A DNA stretch of 64,000 nt from Ceratodon purpureus (lineage: Eukaryota; Streptophyta; Bryopsida; Pseudoditrichales; Ditrichaceae), in the NCBI GenBank assembly GCA_014871385.1, contig CM026422.1, forward strand, positions 9,712,564 through 9,776,563, written 5' to 3'. Below the pieces are notes generated by a model. The model saw only the letters and a list, made by a program, of their open reading frames with translations. It did not search any database and was not told the DNA's origin. Both the position numbers and the translations under genes were made by a program. The first letter of the stretch is position 1. Every line of letters starts with the position of its first letter. Below, in pieces: positions 23,025 through 34,175 of the stretch.

Positions 23025-24675
23025 CATCATACCTTCGTAGGCTGGATGCGTAAGGGGCTCGGACTGGTGTACTTGCCACTCACATTTGGTTTTCAATTTG
23101 TATTTTAAACCCCAATGCAGTAGCTCGTGACTCAATCCCATAGGCATCAGAACCAGGATAGCACCATCATCGTGCAGATAGTCATTGGCAAACTCAAAAC
23201 GCGACGAGTACCAATTCCTGATAGAACCATCCAGAGAGTTCCACACGGGTATGCTATCTCCGAAACCAGGAACAAGCGTTTCAAAAGTTTGGTCAATGAT
23301 GATGAGGTTTGCCACTGGGAACATGCCTGCCTTTCCACGAAGAAATGTCTCCTCGTCTCCCTTTGCCTATTAGAGTTAGAAAAAAGTTAGATCATGTAAA
23401 ATGGAATTTAACTGTTTTAAGAGGTTTAACATTTAGGGGTATTGAGAGGAGTGTACCGTGAATGCAAATTCTTCAAACGTTGATGCCTTACTCTGAAGAA
23501 AATCCCCGACCGAACTATTAATTACTTGCTCCTGGTACTTCACACCTTCTGCTGCGCGTTTAATAAGAGAGGTCCGCAAAGTTGACAAATAGCCATCTCC
23601 GATACTCCTAGTGACATGTGAATTGGATTTGGAGGACCTAGCTTTGGACTGTGCTCCATCCATATCATGCCTACCTTTCTTTGAAGATCCTGCCTGCTTG
23701 TTGTCTGCTCCACCTGCCCGTTTGTTTCCCTTAGTATTTTCTTTCGCACCTGTTACATTATTTGAAGGAGTCGCTTTCTTATTTTCAAGAGCATCCCCCC
23801 TGGATTTTACCTTCGATGCCTTTCCGACCGCGACCTCAAGCTCTGCTGGATGCTGCTCATTCTCTCTAACACCAGGAGTGGGGCGTTGAAACAAGGGTTC
23901 TACTGACCGTTTGTTTTCAAGCTCATGCAGAGGAGTGTCACTTGGATCGATCTCCAAGTACCAGTGGCACTTGAGTAAATGTTCCTTCGTCCAATCCACT
24001 GCTTGGTCAACGGTGAACATGCAGTCTTCGTTGTTGAGGTCAACCCAAGATGCAAAGCATGGATGTGCTTCGGGCACAAGCTTTTTTGCTTGTAAAACAT
24101 GTGTCCAATAGCTGCAATCATGACAAGAGATTCTGTTTTTATAAGTAAGAGAATCTGAAAAGCGTGGCTCCCATTTTCCACTGCTTCATATTCAATTCAA
24201 ACAAGAACATAAAGTGTAGGGTAAGAAGTTACCGGTAAATGAGGCGATTCATGGCACGTTCGCCATGGGGCTGCTTCGGGCTTCCCCATTCCGCAGACTT
24301 CTGAATCTCCTTGTTGAGAATAGGCTGGTTGAAAGCGTAATCCCATTGTCTGACTCGATTCGATGTGACGTAGGCCTCGAAACTTATACTCGGTTTAATA
24401 TCCGTCAGTGCGTAATCACTAACAACATCCGCGTAGAACTCAATAGATTTCACCTTCAACATGTGCCAGAACACATATTTGTGGAGGTAAGTGTTAAATG
24501 TACTGTCATTGAAAGGATGAAGGGGAAACTTCTTAAGCTTCCAGTTTGCATCTGATGAGTTCCAGATTCTTAGAAACTGCTCTTTTTTCGTCCAGGGTAT
24601 ACAGGAAGCAGCCAAGTTCTGTAACTTCTCAATTGTCATCTCTGGGGTCGAGTTCATCGACCAATGTTTGGCAAA
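23025..24675 (-). CDS. Three exons of a gene with a degenerate adenine-methyltransferase-like region
   Basis: Exons 24675-24233, 24111-23457 and 23366 to about 23025 join with compatible phases (2, 0) at clear GT-AG sites, giving about 480 residues. The first two exons encode a helical, Trp-rich region (FAKHWSMNS through YRYWTHVLQAKKL) then a Lys/Ser/Gly-rich low-complexity linker (about 23590-23880). The third exon reads VANLIIIDQTFETL and, about 40 residues on, FANDYLHDDGAILVLMP. This resembles motif IV (DPPY/F) and the following strand of DNA N6-adenine/N4-cytosine methylases, but DPPF has become DQTF. Upstream on the same strand is a ParB-like exon (26989-27606), so both may belong to one gene. 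The 5' and 3' ends are not resolved. The family is inferred, not certain. Confidence 0.5.
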
Positions 24676-25336
24676 CTGAAAAATATTACACATAATGAAT
24701 TAGTGATACTCGTGACTTAAGCTTTATATGTAGCTCGAAATCATTTAATCTTGTGACAAATAACATTGGCTACAACCATTTTATTCCATTCACTAACGAG
24801 TGAGTAATCTCAATAGTCACAGCTCTCGAGTACTCTCTTAAACTCTAATAAAGACACGAGACACTCACTGCACCCGAGTATGCAACTCAGTTTCGATCCA
24901 AAGTCTTACGATGTAGAGCACCCCTTGACGCCATGTGGTGAACGAGCCGTTCGTTGCAGAACACACTTAATTAGATTAATTAGAAACTTGAAACCAGCAA
25001 CCGGGGAACTGAAGGAGGCCAGGATGCATATCACATGTATAGTACGATTTTGATTGATGAAAGAACATACGAAGAATCTGTGCACTTCGAGAGCTATCGA
25101 AGTGAACTTAATAATCATACTCAAATTACTAATGCTAATGCGTAACAATTTGGGCAGCCATCAGGTGATCCACAACCTATCACAATTGAGCAGCTAGCAT
25201 GTGCCTAGTGGGCTCGTAATACTGCACACCGGATTCAGGCATGATCGACACACACTTGTGAATTATATATCTACTAATGGATTCGAGCATGTGCCTGTTT
25301 TTACTCCCTCTAATACGTGAGTACTGTTTAATACAG
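24676..25336. other. Spacer or intron, no gene seen
   Basis: AT-rich sequence upstream of the methyltransferase-like exons; no domain-bearing frame was seen. Confidence 0.5.
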
Positions 25337-25538
25337 GATGGTGGCGAATCAGGATCAGGCGAGGAGGAAGATCCTAAGTTGCAGAAAAGACTTGAGAAGA
25401 CAAGGAACCGAGCAGCAGCTTATGTCAAAGGAGGTGGAAGGTCACGGAACTCACGGAATGCCTCCAAAGACAAATAACGTAGGCGGTAGAATGTTAGCTC
25501 ATTTAGTAGATATGAGATCTAGGCAACATAGTTCATAG
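25337..25538 (+). other. Possible short exon, uncertain frame
   Basis: An acceptor-like TTTAATACAG precedes 25337. Two frames are open: an acidic-to-basic frame ending at 25477 and an ATG frame (MVANQDQARRK) ending at 25538. Neither has a recognised domain. Two family II palindromes follow (25661-25678 and 25724-25742). Confidence 0.2.
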
Positions 25539-25954
25539 CTTGGGCGAATTTTACCAAATATTCAATCTCAGGGCAGCTGCGCACTACGATCAGACGTCGT
25601 TCTTTAGAAAGTTTTCTATGCTAGACTAGTACCGGTCCGAGGAATTAGTGTCTCGAAGTGGTGTTTTGCACAGAACACCACTAGTTTGACTACCACCTAT
25701 ATTAGAGAATCATGGTCAAAGTGGTGTTCGGCACAGAACACCCCAAGTTTGAAAAGCTGAGGGTGGACCCAACAATTTACACATGTCACTTCTTCCTTTA
25801 AGATCGAGTTCAATTTTAGTATAAAGAGAGCATTTTATATGCCGTACAAAGAGAATACCTGGAAGTTTGTATCATGGTCTAAATTGATTGAGCATTACCT
25901 CGGTCACAAAGAATTTCCCATTTGCAGGATTTGAAATCGTCAACAACTTGGTAA

Positions 25955-26038
25955 ATGCAGAGGAGAAGCTTTTTCGTTTTGCTTCCATTGCTCCATTTAT
26001 TGCTTGTAACAGTCCATCTGCCGTGCGCCTACGCCGCG
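25955..26038 (+). other. Orphan first exon encoding a signal peptide
   Basis: The ATG is followed by a basic n-region, a long Leu/Val-rich h-region (RRSFFVLLPLLHLLLVTV) and a small-residue end (AYAA), then GCG|GTACGT, a canonical donor in phase 0. No downstream exon of this gene is recognisable. A solo LTR sits 37 bp into the presumed intron and an LTR retrotransposon lies beyond it, so the gene has probably been broken. Confidence 0.4.
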
Positions 26039-26074
26039 GTACGTCTTCTTCGTATTTTCTTTGACCTTCGTCAC

Positions 26075-26891
26075 TGTGAAAGGAGTATTTTTCTTACTCC
26101 TTCAAAAATAAATACTGTCCTAAAACTCTCTGAAAACCTACAAAAATTACTATACTATCCCCCTGAAACTGCCCCAAATCCGGCCCTAGATCTGAAACTG
26201 TCCACCTAGATCTACAAAAATTCTGGAAGTATATCTTCAGATCTAAATCATATTCCTACTCTCCTTGGTCTGATCTACAATACCCACTCTTTTAAACACC
26301 AGATCTACTATACCCACCAGGCGAATTAACCAATCTAGTCCCTCAACCATTCATTACTGCAAATCTAAGCATGTACACTCAAATGTAATCAATTCCTTTC
26401 CTTTACTCACTGTAAATCGGCACATCATCCTGCTCCCTACTGCTAGCACTCCCTCAACCCCCCAGGATCCTCAAAACTGTCCTAGCAGCAACTCTCCTAC
26501 AATCCTACAACACATTCTACACACACTACAATCTGAGAGCTCCAAAGAAAACTCCCAAGGAGAGAAAGAGAGAGAGTGAGCTTCGCAGCCCCCTCCCTCA
26601 CAACCCCACCCAAAACCCTAGCCGTCACCTCAAAAACCCTAGCCGCCACCCTAAACCCTAACAGTTTTCATCCAACCACCAGACTTCATCCAACCACTAG
26701 ATTTCATCCATCCGACAGTTTTCATCCATCTAGCAATTCTCATCCAAAACTGACAGTTCATCCAAAACAGAGTTACTGCAGGACAGGATAGTAACTTAAC
26801 AGTTTACTGTCCCCCCTAGTAACTGCAGTTTTACTGCTCCCCTACAGTTTTACTGCCCCTCTATTCTACTACCTTAAATCCCCAGTTAACA
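26075..26891 (-). mobile_element. Solo LTR, 817 bp, TSD GTCAC
   Basis: In minus orientation it starts TGTTAACTGGGGAT and ends TTTCACA. It is flanked by GTCAC on both sides (26070-26074 and 26892-26896), an exact 5-bp target duplication. Its start and its GGATGAA-type tandem segments resemble the LTRs of the element at 27612 (TGTTAACCGGAGAC), so the two are related families. No internal region is present. Confidence 0.85.
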
Positions 26892-26988
26892 GTCACTAGC
26901 CTCTGTGATCTCTTGCTGCAATAAACATTCGAGAGATAGTGAGTCTACAAGAATTGAACTTCAATTTGGAACAATACACGATAATGGA

Positions 26989-27606
26989 TCAACAGATATT
27001 GTTTATACTGTAAATGAATTCGAGGAACCTTGCTCTTGGTACTAGGTACCACGGCCTTTTCTCCAAGGGTAGTTCAAGTGACTTTAGTGCCGCAGTCATC
27101 TCGTCACGTAAAAGCACATCCCGAAATTGCTGAAGAGGCAGAGATCTGAGTTTTCGAATTTCGGTGCATAATATGGACTTGGTTCTGCTTCACATGCGAG
27201 TTTTCATTCAACTTGTTGATGTCGTGCATAGCAGTTAGTACATCCGTCACGTCCTCATGTGTTTTGAGCAGAATTGACCTCACCTTGAAATGCCATTCAT
27301 AATCAGTTTTGTGTGATTTCTTTATGAAATCGTACCAGGCTACCAGACGGTGGTTACCATCCCAAACGTAGAAATATTTGTCAGACAGTGAAGAAAGATC
27401 ACTGTCCTGTTGTGGGAAATCCTCAAACTCCAAGTCTCTTTGCCGCCAACATGGACTCCATTTTGCTCGGTCCTCTGCAGTAACGATCTTCTCCTGTCCT
27501 TTAAAGTTAGTTGTTGAAACATAGAAAGCAGCAGCTCCATCATGGTAGCCATGGACAAACTCTGCCTGCATCTTCGTGATATCCATCTCGAGCGTTGGGT
27601 GTACTA
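26989..27606 (-). pseudogene. ParB-like (DGNHR box) exon, 3' half, split by LTR element
   Basis: Reads VHPTLEMDITKMQAEF from the edge of the LTR element, then YFYVWDGNHRLVAWYDFI at about 27390-27335 and TAMHDINKLN. The WDGNHRLVAW box is characteristic of ParB/sulfiredoxin-fold domains (D-G-x-H-R-x-x-A). The 5' half of the exon lies at 33740-33411, beyond the retrotransposon. With one copy of the TSD removed the two halves read on in frame (RMRKLLVV then HPTLEMD). A further frameshift occurs near 27190, after which the sense frame continues as LRSLPLQQFRDVLLRDE to a TGA at 26989. The copy is therefore disrupted twice. It is probably part of the same gene as 23025-24675 and 33411-34175. Confidence 0.6.
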
Positions 27607-27611
27607 CCAGC

Positions 27612-28067
27612 TGTTCACCGGAGACCCAAACGGTCTCTCCCTTTAACCCCATCCAGTCCCCTCTCAGTTTCATCCAGGAAGTGTCCCGACAGTCATCCAG
27701 TTCCTACGGATGAACTCTGTCAGTCGGCTGGATGAACTCTGTCGGAGCTGACTGGATGAACTCTGTCGAAGCTGACTGGATGATTCTGTCCGTTTTCAAG
27801 GGGTTTAAGAGGCAGGTTTAGGGTTTTGGGAGATCATTCTACACTAGAGCAGGTAGAGTCAGAGAGGTTTGAGAGCCGTTAGGAGCTGCTGTACCATGTT
27901 TTGGGGCTGTTTTGACCCATTTTATGCAGTTTTGACCTCTTTTTGCACTTGTATTGTACATTTTCAGCATTGTATGAGGGTTTAGAGCACTTAGTTCAGT
28001 TGGGTTTTGTTGGGTTTTGATGGGGTTGTGAAGGCTAGGGTTTAGTTGGTAAATCCTCTCTTTACCA
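27612..28067 (+). repeat. 5' LTR
   Basis: 456 bp, nearly identical to 32955-33410. Contains tandem GGATGAACTCTGTC-type segments and a plant-like TTTAGGGTTTTGGG. No clear TATA box was identified. Confidence 0.92.
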
Positions 28068-29265
28068 TTGGCGACCATGCTTTAGTTCGTACCATGTGAT
28101 CTCCTGCTGGTTGTAGGCTGTTCCACACACTAGAGAGGTCCTGAAGTACACACATTAGGTCTGCAGAGGTGCAGCAGTGACTGTGAGGAGTATTTAGGGG
28201 TGCTGAACTACTGTTACTGTAATTCCAAGGTGTTGAACAGTTGCTGGCAGGGTGTAGGGAGTCACTGCAGTGTTAGAATCGGTCAGCAGAGTGCTGTCCA
28301 ATCACTGGCAGGGTCTCCAGGCTTCTGAAGCATAGCAAGACTGTTGCAGTGGCGGCCAAAGAGTTTCAGGTGTTTTCAGAGGTCGAAACATTGGTGCAGC
28401 AACAGTGGCAGTCCAGGACGTGTCCAGGGAGCAGTAGCAGCAGGGGCGGCTCTGTTGCAGGCTGGTGGGCGCAGGTGCTGTGAGGAGGTCGAGGGCCAGA
28501 TTTGCCTTGGCGTCAATCCCTGTGAACTGAGGGCAGTTCAAGAGCGAAAAAGGGGATAGGGCTGCTACAGGTCAGATTTGTATTCCCACTGTAAAAAGGG
28601 GCGGAAGGTAAGTAACCCGAAATTCTAGGAATTCAAATTTCAAATTTCAAATTTCATATCCGAAAATTTTGGATCTTAAAAATTTGAATTTTGAATTTTG
28701 AATTTGAGGACCTTAATTTGGAACCTCGGTCGGCTCTGCGGACCTGGATTTGGGAATCTGGGTCGGCGGTGGGACGTCGTTTTTGGGGACATAGGTTGAC
28801 ATTGGGGACCTGGACCTGAGGTTGGCACAGGCCAGAACAGAGTGGTAATTTGGGTTGCTGAGTGCATTTGGGCAGATTCAGGGTGATTTCTGTTTCAAAT
28901 ATTGTCAGAACAGTAACTAGCACTATAACCACTGGACTGGATTTTCTAAGGGTCAATACAGTGTGAAAAAGGGGATAGGAACTAGTTAGGGGCAATTTTA
29001 CTGAACTGCCTTGGTTTGTTCCTATTTGCTAGAAAAAAGTGTATGTAAACACTAGTTAGGCCACACAGCCGTTTGTAGGGTTGCTGAGTGCTAAAGTGGC
29101 AAGGACTACAAAATGTAAGGGAAGGAGCCAAGTATTGGTAGCCGACTGATTGGAGGAGGCCGAGCAGAGCCGACCGCAACGGACAGGGAGTAACAGCCGC
29201 CAAGACTAGGAAAAACACATAGTCGACTGAACGCAGCCGATTGACAGTATCAGGCGTTGACACCC
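28068..29265. other. Retrotransposon leader, no gene
   Basis: A long untranslated leader between the primer site and gag. From about 29130 the heptamer AGCCGAC begins to recur, continuing through gag. Open frames here are short and not domain-bearing. Confidence 0.7.
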
Positions 29266-32200
29266 ATGGAAGAAGGTGACACAAATGATCTGCGAGCTGA
29301 GAGACAAGTCATGGAGGGGTACAAACGTTGGCTGCAACATGAGGAGCAGACAGTAGAGCCGACGTCACCTGAGGTACGCAGCCGACTTAGCTCGCAGGGC
29401 AGTGCAGCTGTGCAGGAGGGTGAACTCATTGACATGGAGGTCGAAAATGACATTTCACCATCAGAGGGGAGGACACAAGAGAGCCGATTTGAAGAGGGAA
29501 GGCAGTTTGAAAAAGGGGATAAACTGAACAGTCATCCTGATCAAGCCAACATTCCCTAGAGATATCAGGACAAGAGAAGGACTGCGTCATTCAGGGGGGA
29601 CTTCTCCCCTACAGTGGACGACTACAACACATTCTATGAGGAGAGACGTCAGACAAAGGAGGTCATCGCGGAGCCGACTCAGTGGCCAAGCACAGTCACT
29701 GGCAGAACCGACATAGAAGCGGAGCCGACCCGGCTACGCAGCCGACCGGTATCTCCTGACCACCTGCCAAAAACTCTAGAGACACTGCCAGCCGCATTTC
29801 AGAACTTAAGGCAGAAGTTGGAAGAAACCAGGAGTCGATCAGCTCAAGAGCATGGGCAAGTGAACCACCAAGATAGTATACATGGCAGGAATGTTTGCTT
29901 CTTGGATGAATTTCGACTGCAGTCAGGATGGGAGCTGGAAGAAGAGGACCAATGGGCACTGGAGGCCTTTGCGGCGGACTTACTAGCCAAGAAGGAAAGG
30001 GCCAGGCAACACCAAGCAAGTCAAAACCAAGGCAGGCCGGACCCAGGAAAGTACCTCATGCAGCTAGAGGCGTTGCAACAAGGTGCAGCATTGGGAGTGG
30101 CATCACTGTACCACTGGCATACAGAGCCACAGTGGCCGGAGAAGAATCCAACACCACAGGAGGCCGACTTTGACCGCCGTGTTGAAGAAGCAATGCAGAG
30201 ATTGGCAGCACATGAGTTGGCAGCACAGCAGTCGGCTACCCAGCAGAGGGAACAAGAACGGCTCAAACGAGAGCAGCATGAGCATACACGAATCGAGGAT
30301 TGGTGGAAGGAGCAAAAAAGGAGGCATGAGTATGAGCGCATTGGAGAGATACCAGCAAGGCCGCCTGATTTATCTACTTTTCATTTACAGTCAACTGTAG
30401 ACAGGAGCGTTTTAAGACCATTGCTTGCAGAGCCGACCTTGACACTACATAAGTTTTCTAGATATTTGGGCAGCCGGACAGGTGCTGTGTACGACGCACG
30501 ACAGCCGACTCAGTCAGTGTGGTATCCTGGGCAATCTGCACAGCCAGCTGTTGGAGACTCAATACCTGGTCCAATTGATGTAGCCCGGTCACTGGATGCT
30601 CGGCCTACTCTAGCACCTCCGGGCTATAGTTTTGGTGATCTTTTGCGAGCCGACCAGGCAGTGCCGACTGCCACTAAAATACAGACGACTTATCCGGCCA
30701 CTTTGGCAGGATGTCCCTCTGTAGTACCAGTACTGCGCACAGCCGACTTTAAGTTAGCTCCTCCAAAGCCACCAGTCAATGCAGAGCGTAAGCAATTACC
30801 GTACCGGGCATACAAGGAGGGAACTGACCCTGATGCTCACCTGATGCATTTTGACAAGTGTGTTTGGTACAATGGAGAGACAGATGAGATTGTCATCATC
30901 CTCCTGTTTGGAACAACCCTTGTTGATAAGGCCCAGACCTGGTTTGATGATTGGCTGGATCATCACCCCAATTGTACTTGGAAGTTGGGAGGAGGCAAAG
31001 GAGGCGTTCAAGATGCGGTTCAGGGAGCAAGATTCTGATGAACAGGTGTTCATGACTCTAAGGACCTTCAAACAAGGTGAGGGGGAGAAGGTTCAAGACT
31101 ATTATGAGAGGTTTACAAAACTGATCAAGTGTTTGCAAACAGATGTTGGAGAAGGCTTCAAGCTGACCTACTTCAGGGCAGGCCTGCTGGACTAGCTGAA
31201 GGTCACCACAAGCGCCCATACAGCCAACACTCTGGCTGATTTGCAGGAGGTAGCTCGGCGCTGTGAAACCAACTGCATCAATGCCTTAGGGGAGGAACTG
31301 TACTTTCAAGCCCGGCATACAGAGCCGACTAGTGGACAGCCGACTACCTTATCAGCTCAAGCGGAGGGAGCAGAGTCAGATAGTGGGAGGTATTGCACAG
31401 TCTGTAAGAAGTACGGCCATGACGATGCTTACTGTTTTTTCAACCCTGCCAACCCAAACAATAGACTTCCACGACCTGAAGGTACACCAATTGTGGGGGT
31501 CGACGAAGTAACTGCTCAGCAACACGGTAGCAACTCGAGCCGACCTGTTAACAGCCGACCTGGAGGGTACCAGCATGATGGCTATGGCCAAATCGATACT
31601 TGCTATATTTGCGACGAGACCGACCATCAAATGCGCAACTGTCCTTACAAGTTGAGGTTTGAGCAGTTTGTGGCATCTAGAACACTTGGTAGTGATACTC
31701 TGGGTGTCAATAATGTGGAATTGCAGGAGCTGGAAGTGGAGGAGCTGGAACTGCAAGAGCCATCTGAGGTGGCAGTTTCTCTAACCAGAGCAGCAAGACT
31801 GGAGGTGGGTCTTCCGTTGGAAGACAAAGAGGCACAGGAGGAGCTTGAAGGGGCTACAACAACCAACTTGGATGCCAACGCACCTACAGCACCAACTCTG
31901 GATGGTGACTGGATTGGTTTTATTAACCCTGATTGTCTACAGGATATCCCAAAGAAGGCGCCTGACACAAATATAGAGAGTCTTGCTGGAACCCAGCTAG
32001 AAGCTTTGGAGCAGGAGATTAGCCGCCAAATCCTGGAGACCCCGATTACAGTATCGTTAGGACAACTGTTGGCAGTGGCCCCTACTCTCATAGAGTACTT
32101 GAAGAGTCAAGTGTTCGGAGCAAGTGCGTGCGAGCCAACTGCGTCTGTAGACTCGATTGAGCCGTCTGTACCAGCCGACCATACCGAGCCGACTGTGAAA

Positions 32201-32824
32201 CAAGGTTCACTTGAGTTGATTCCAAGGGTCTTCAATGATCCAAGGATACAACCTACAGTGGTTGTTGGAGCTGTGAATATTGATCTTGGTCGCCCTGTGA
32301 TTTCTGTACAGGTGGAGGATTTGACCTTTAAGAACGTACTTCTGGAAGAGGGCTCTACAGTTAGCTTGATTACAGAAGAGGAGAAGGTGATGGTACCAGC
32401 GTTACAGGAGGCCATTGGATTCAAGCAGCGGCTGCTATTTGTCAACACTGCATTGAGGGAGACAGTCTTGGCAGCAGAGCAGATAGCAGTACGGCATGAG
32501 GATTTTCATTGCCCAACTGTTTTAGACAATGAGGTTCCATTTCGAGGAGGAAGCTCCCTCGGTGGTTTCTTCAAGCCAACTCCTTTACAGAGGCGACCGC
32601 CACAGCCTTCTTCAGAGGACTCTCAGGATGATTATCAGGGCGCCACTTCAGCTTTTACGAAGCCGACTTTTACACAGCCCACTTCTATGGAGCTGACTGT
32701 TTCAAACTTAAGCTCCACCAATGGGCCCAAGGAAGAGCGACACCACCAATGGACGACTTCACGGCAACAGCTAGCATCACTGCTAGTTAGGAAGGGGTTC
32801 CATGTGTTTGATACCAAGGATTAG
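29266..32824 (+). pseudogene. gag (broken): Gag domain, two zinc knuckles, remnant protease-like region
   Basis: The first ATG is at 29266. The frame has an in-frame TAG at 29557, shifts by one base near 30980, has a second in-frame TAG at about 31193, and ends with TAG at 32822-32824. A Gln/Glu-rich N-terminal half is followed by the retrotransposon Gag core (LLFGTTLVDKAQTWFDDWL, then EEAKEAFKMRF, then VQDYYERFTKLI). Two CCHC knuckles follow: CTVCKKYGHDDAYC and CYICDETDHQMRNC. Further on, VLLEEGSTVSLIT resembles the retropepsin active-site strand but the catalytic Asp is Glu. No pol follows; 130 bp later the 3' LTR begins. Near-identical LTRs with a broken gag suggest the element moves in trans. 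Confidence 0.85.
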
Positions 32825-32954
32825 TTTTCTTCGCCACCATTTACTAGTGTAGTCAGTTTTTTTACTGCAAGCTGCTTAGCCTTCTTTCCATTTACCACCC
32901 TCTCTCTTAGTCTCCATGCGTTCTGAGGGCAGAACCACCGGAAGAAGGGGATAA

Positions 32955-33410
32955 TGTTAACCGGAGACCCAAACGGTCTCTCCCTTTAACCCCATCCAGT
33001 CCCCTCTCAGTTTCATCCAGGAAGTGTCCCGACAGTCATCCAGTTCCTACGGATGAACTCTGTCAGTCGGCTGGATGAACTCTGTCGGAGCTGACTGGAT
33101 GAACTCTGTCGAAGCTGACTGGATGATTCTGTCCGTTTTCAAGGGGTTTAAGAGGCAGGTTTAGGGTTTTGGGAGATCATTCTACACTAGAGCAGGTAGA
33201 GTCAGAGAGGTTTGAGAGCCGTTAGGAGCTGCTGTACCATGTTTTGGGGCTGTTTTGACCCATTTTATGCAGTTTTGACCTCTTTTTGCACTTGTATTGT
33301 ACATTTTCAGCATTGTATGAGGGTTTAGAGCACTTAGTTCAGTTGGGTTTTGTTGGGTTTTGATGGGGTTGTGAAGGCTAGGGTTTAGTTGGTAAATCCT
33401 CCCTTTACCA
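32955..33410 (+). repeat. 3' LTR
   Basis: 456 bp, matching the 5' LTR; preceded by a purine-rich tract and followed by the TSD CCAGC. Confidence 0.92.
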
Positions 33411-34175
33411 CCAGCAATTTCCTCATTCTGCAGAGAGGTATGTCTATGTGCGACTTACCCCCTTGGAACATCTCAAGGTGCTTCAAGATTTGGATCGAGT
33501 TTACCCTGGTTTGGCGGTGTGCAACGATGAGCTCGTACTCTTGCACAGAATCTAATGCTGGTCCAGTCATCTCCAGTTCATCCTCATTAATTCCTTCGTC
33601 GCCATCATCCTCGTCGCGGTTATGGACCAGGACTCTATCAGGTGCATCGTCCTCCTGAAGGTCCTCTTCTATCATCTCATTGAACTCATCACCTCCCTCA
33701 GGATCACAATCGCCATCTAAATCAGAGTCATTGCCGCCAGCTAGTATCACCGCAGATCACAGAGATTTGTTAGTTTGTGAAATACTAGGTAGACTCGGAG
33801 CTAAATTAAAATGTAGCCACACTTGTTGTTTCTAATGAACCAAAATGAGCAACGCTGAAATTGAAGAATTACATTACCTTGTTTACCATGTTTGGGACTG
33901 TTGTCACCTTGATCATTGCTAATGCTTACTTGAGTAGGCTCCACTGTGATGGGGTCCACGTGCATGTCTGTAACATCTGGTATAAATCACGAATAGATAT
34001 AGTCATAATTTACTTTATGCATGCATTCAGTGCAAAACGCATCATAATACATGAAATTTATTTCAGCATGACCTACTCTGTAATTTAAATTTAAATTAAT
34101 TCTCATACCAATTTCTCCAGGGACGAATTCCGCAGCCATCTCACTCTCCTGTTGCTCAGAGAGCTGGTCTCCAAT
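33411..34175 (-). pseudogene. Exons upstream of the ParB-like domain, last one split by LTR element
   Basis: Three exons on the minus strand join with consistent phase: 34175-34109 (IGDQLSEQQESEMAAEFV), 33976-33878 (DVTDMHVDPITVEPTQVS) and 33740 onward (AGGNDSDLDGDCDPEGG, then ELIVAHRQTRVNSIQILKH). The last exon stops at the LTR element (33411) and resumes at 27606. The encoded region is strongly acidic with no known domain before the ParB-like box. Whether an even earlier exon exists was not resolved; a candidate signal-peptide exon at 35723-35648 does not join in phase. Confidence 0.55.

Larger units (their letters stand above)
27612..33410 (+). mobile_element. Gag-only LTR retrotransposon, 5.8 kb, TSD CCAGC
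   Basis: The LTRs are 27612-28067 and 32955-33410, each 456 bp, starting TGTT and ending TACCA. By eye they differ at two positions only (the fifth base and one base near the end), so insertion was recent. CCAGC flanks both sides (27607-27611 and 33411-33415). A primer-site candidate TTGGCGACCATGC follows the 5' LTR; a purine tract GGAAGAAGGGGATAA precedes the 3' LTR. The interior encodes a broken Gag and no reverse transcriptase, RNase H or integrase. It must rely on another element's enzymes. It interrupts the ParB-like exon. Confidence 0.92.
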
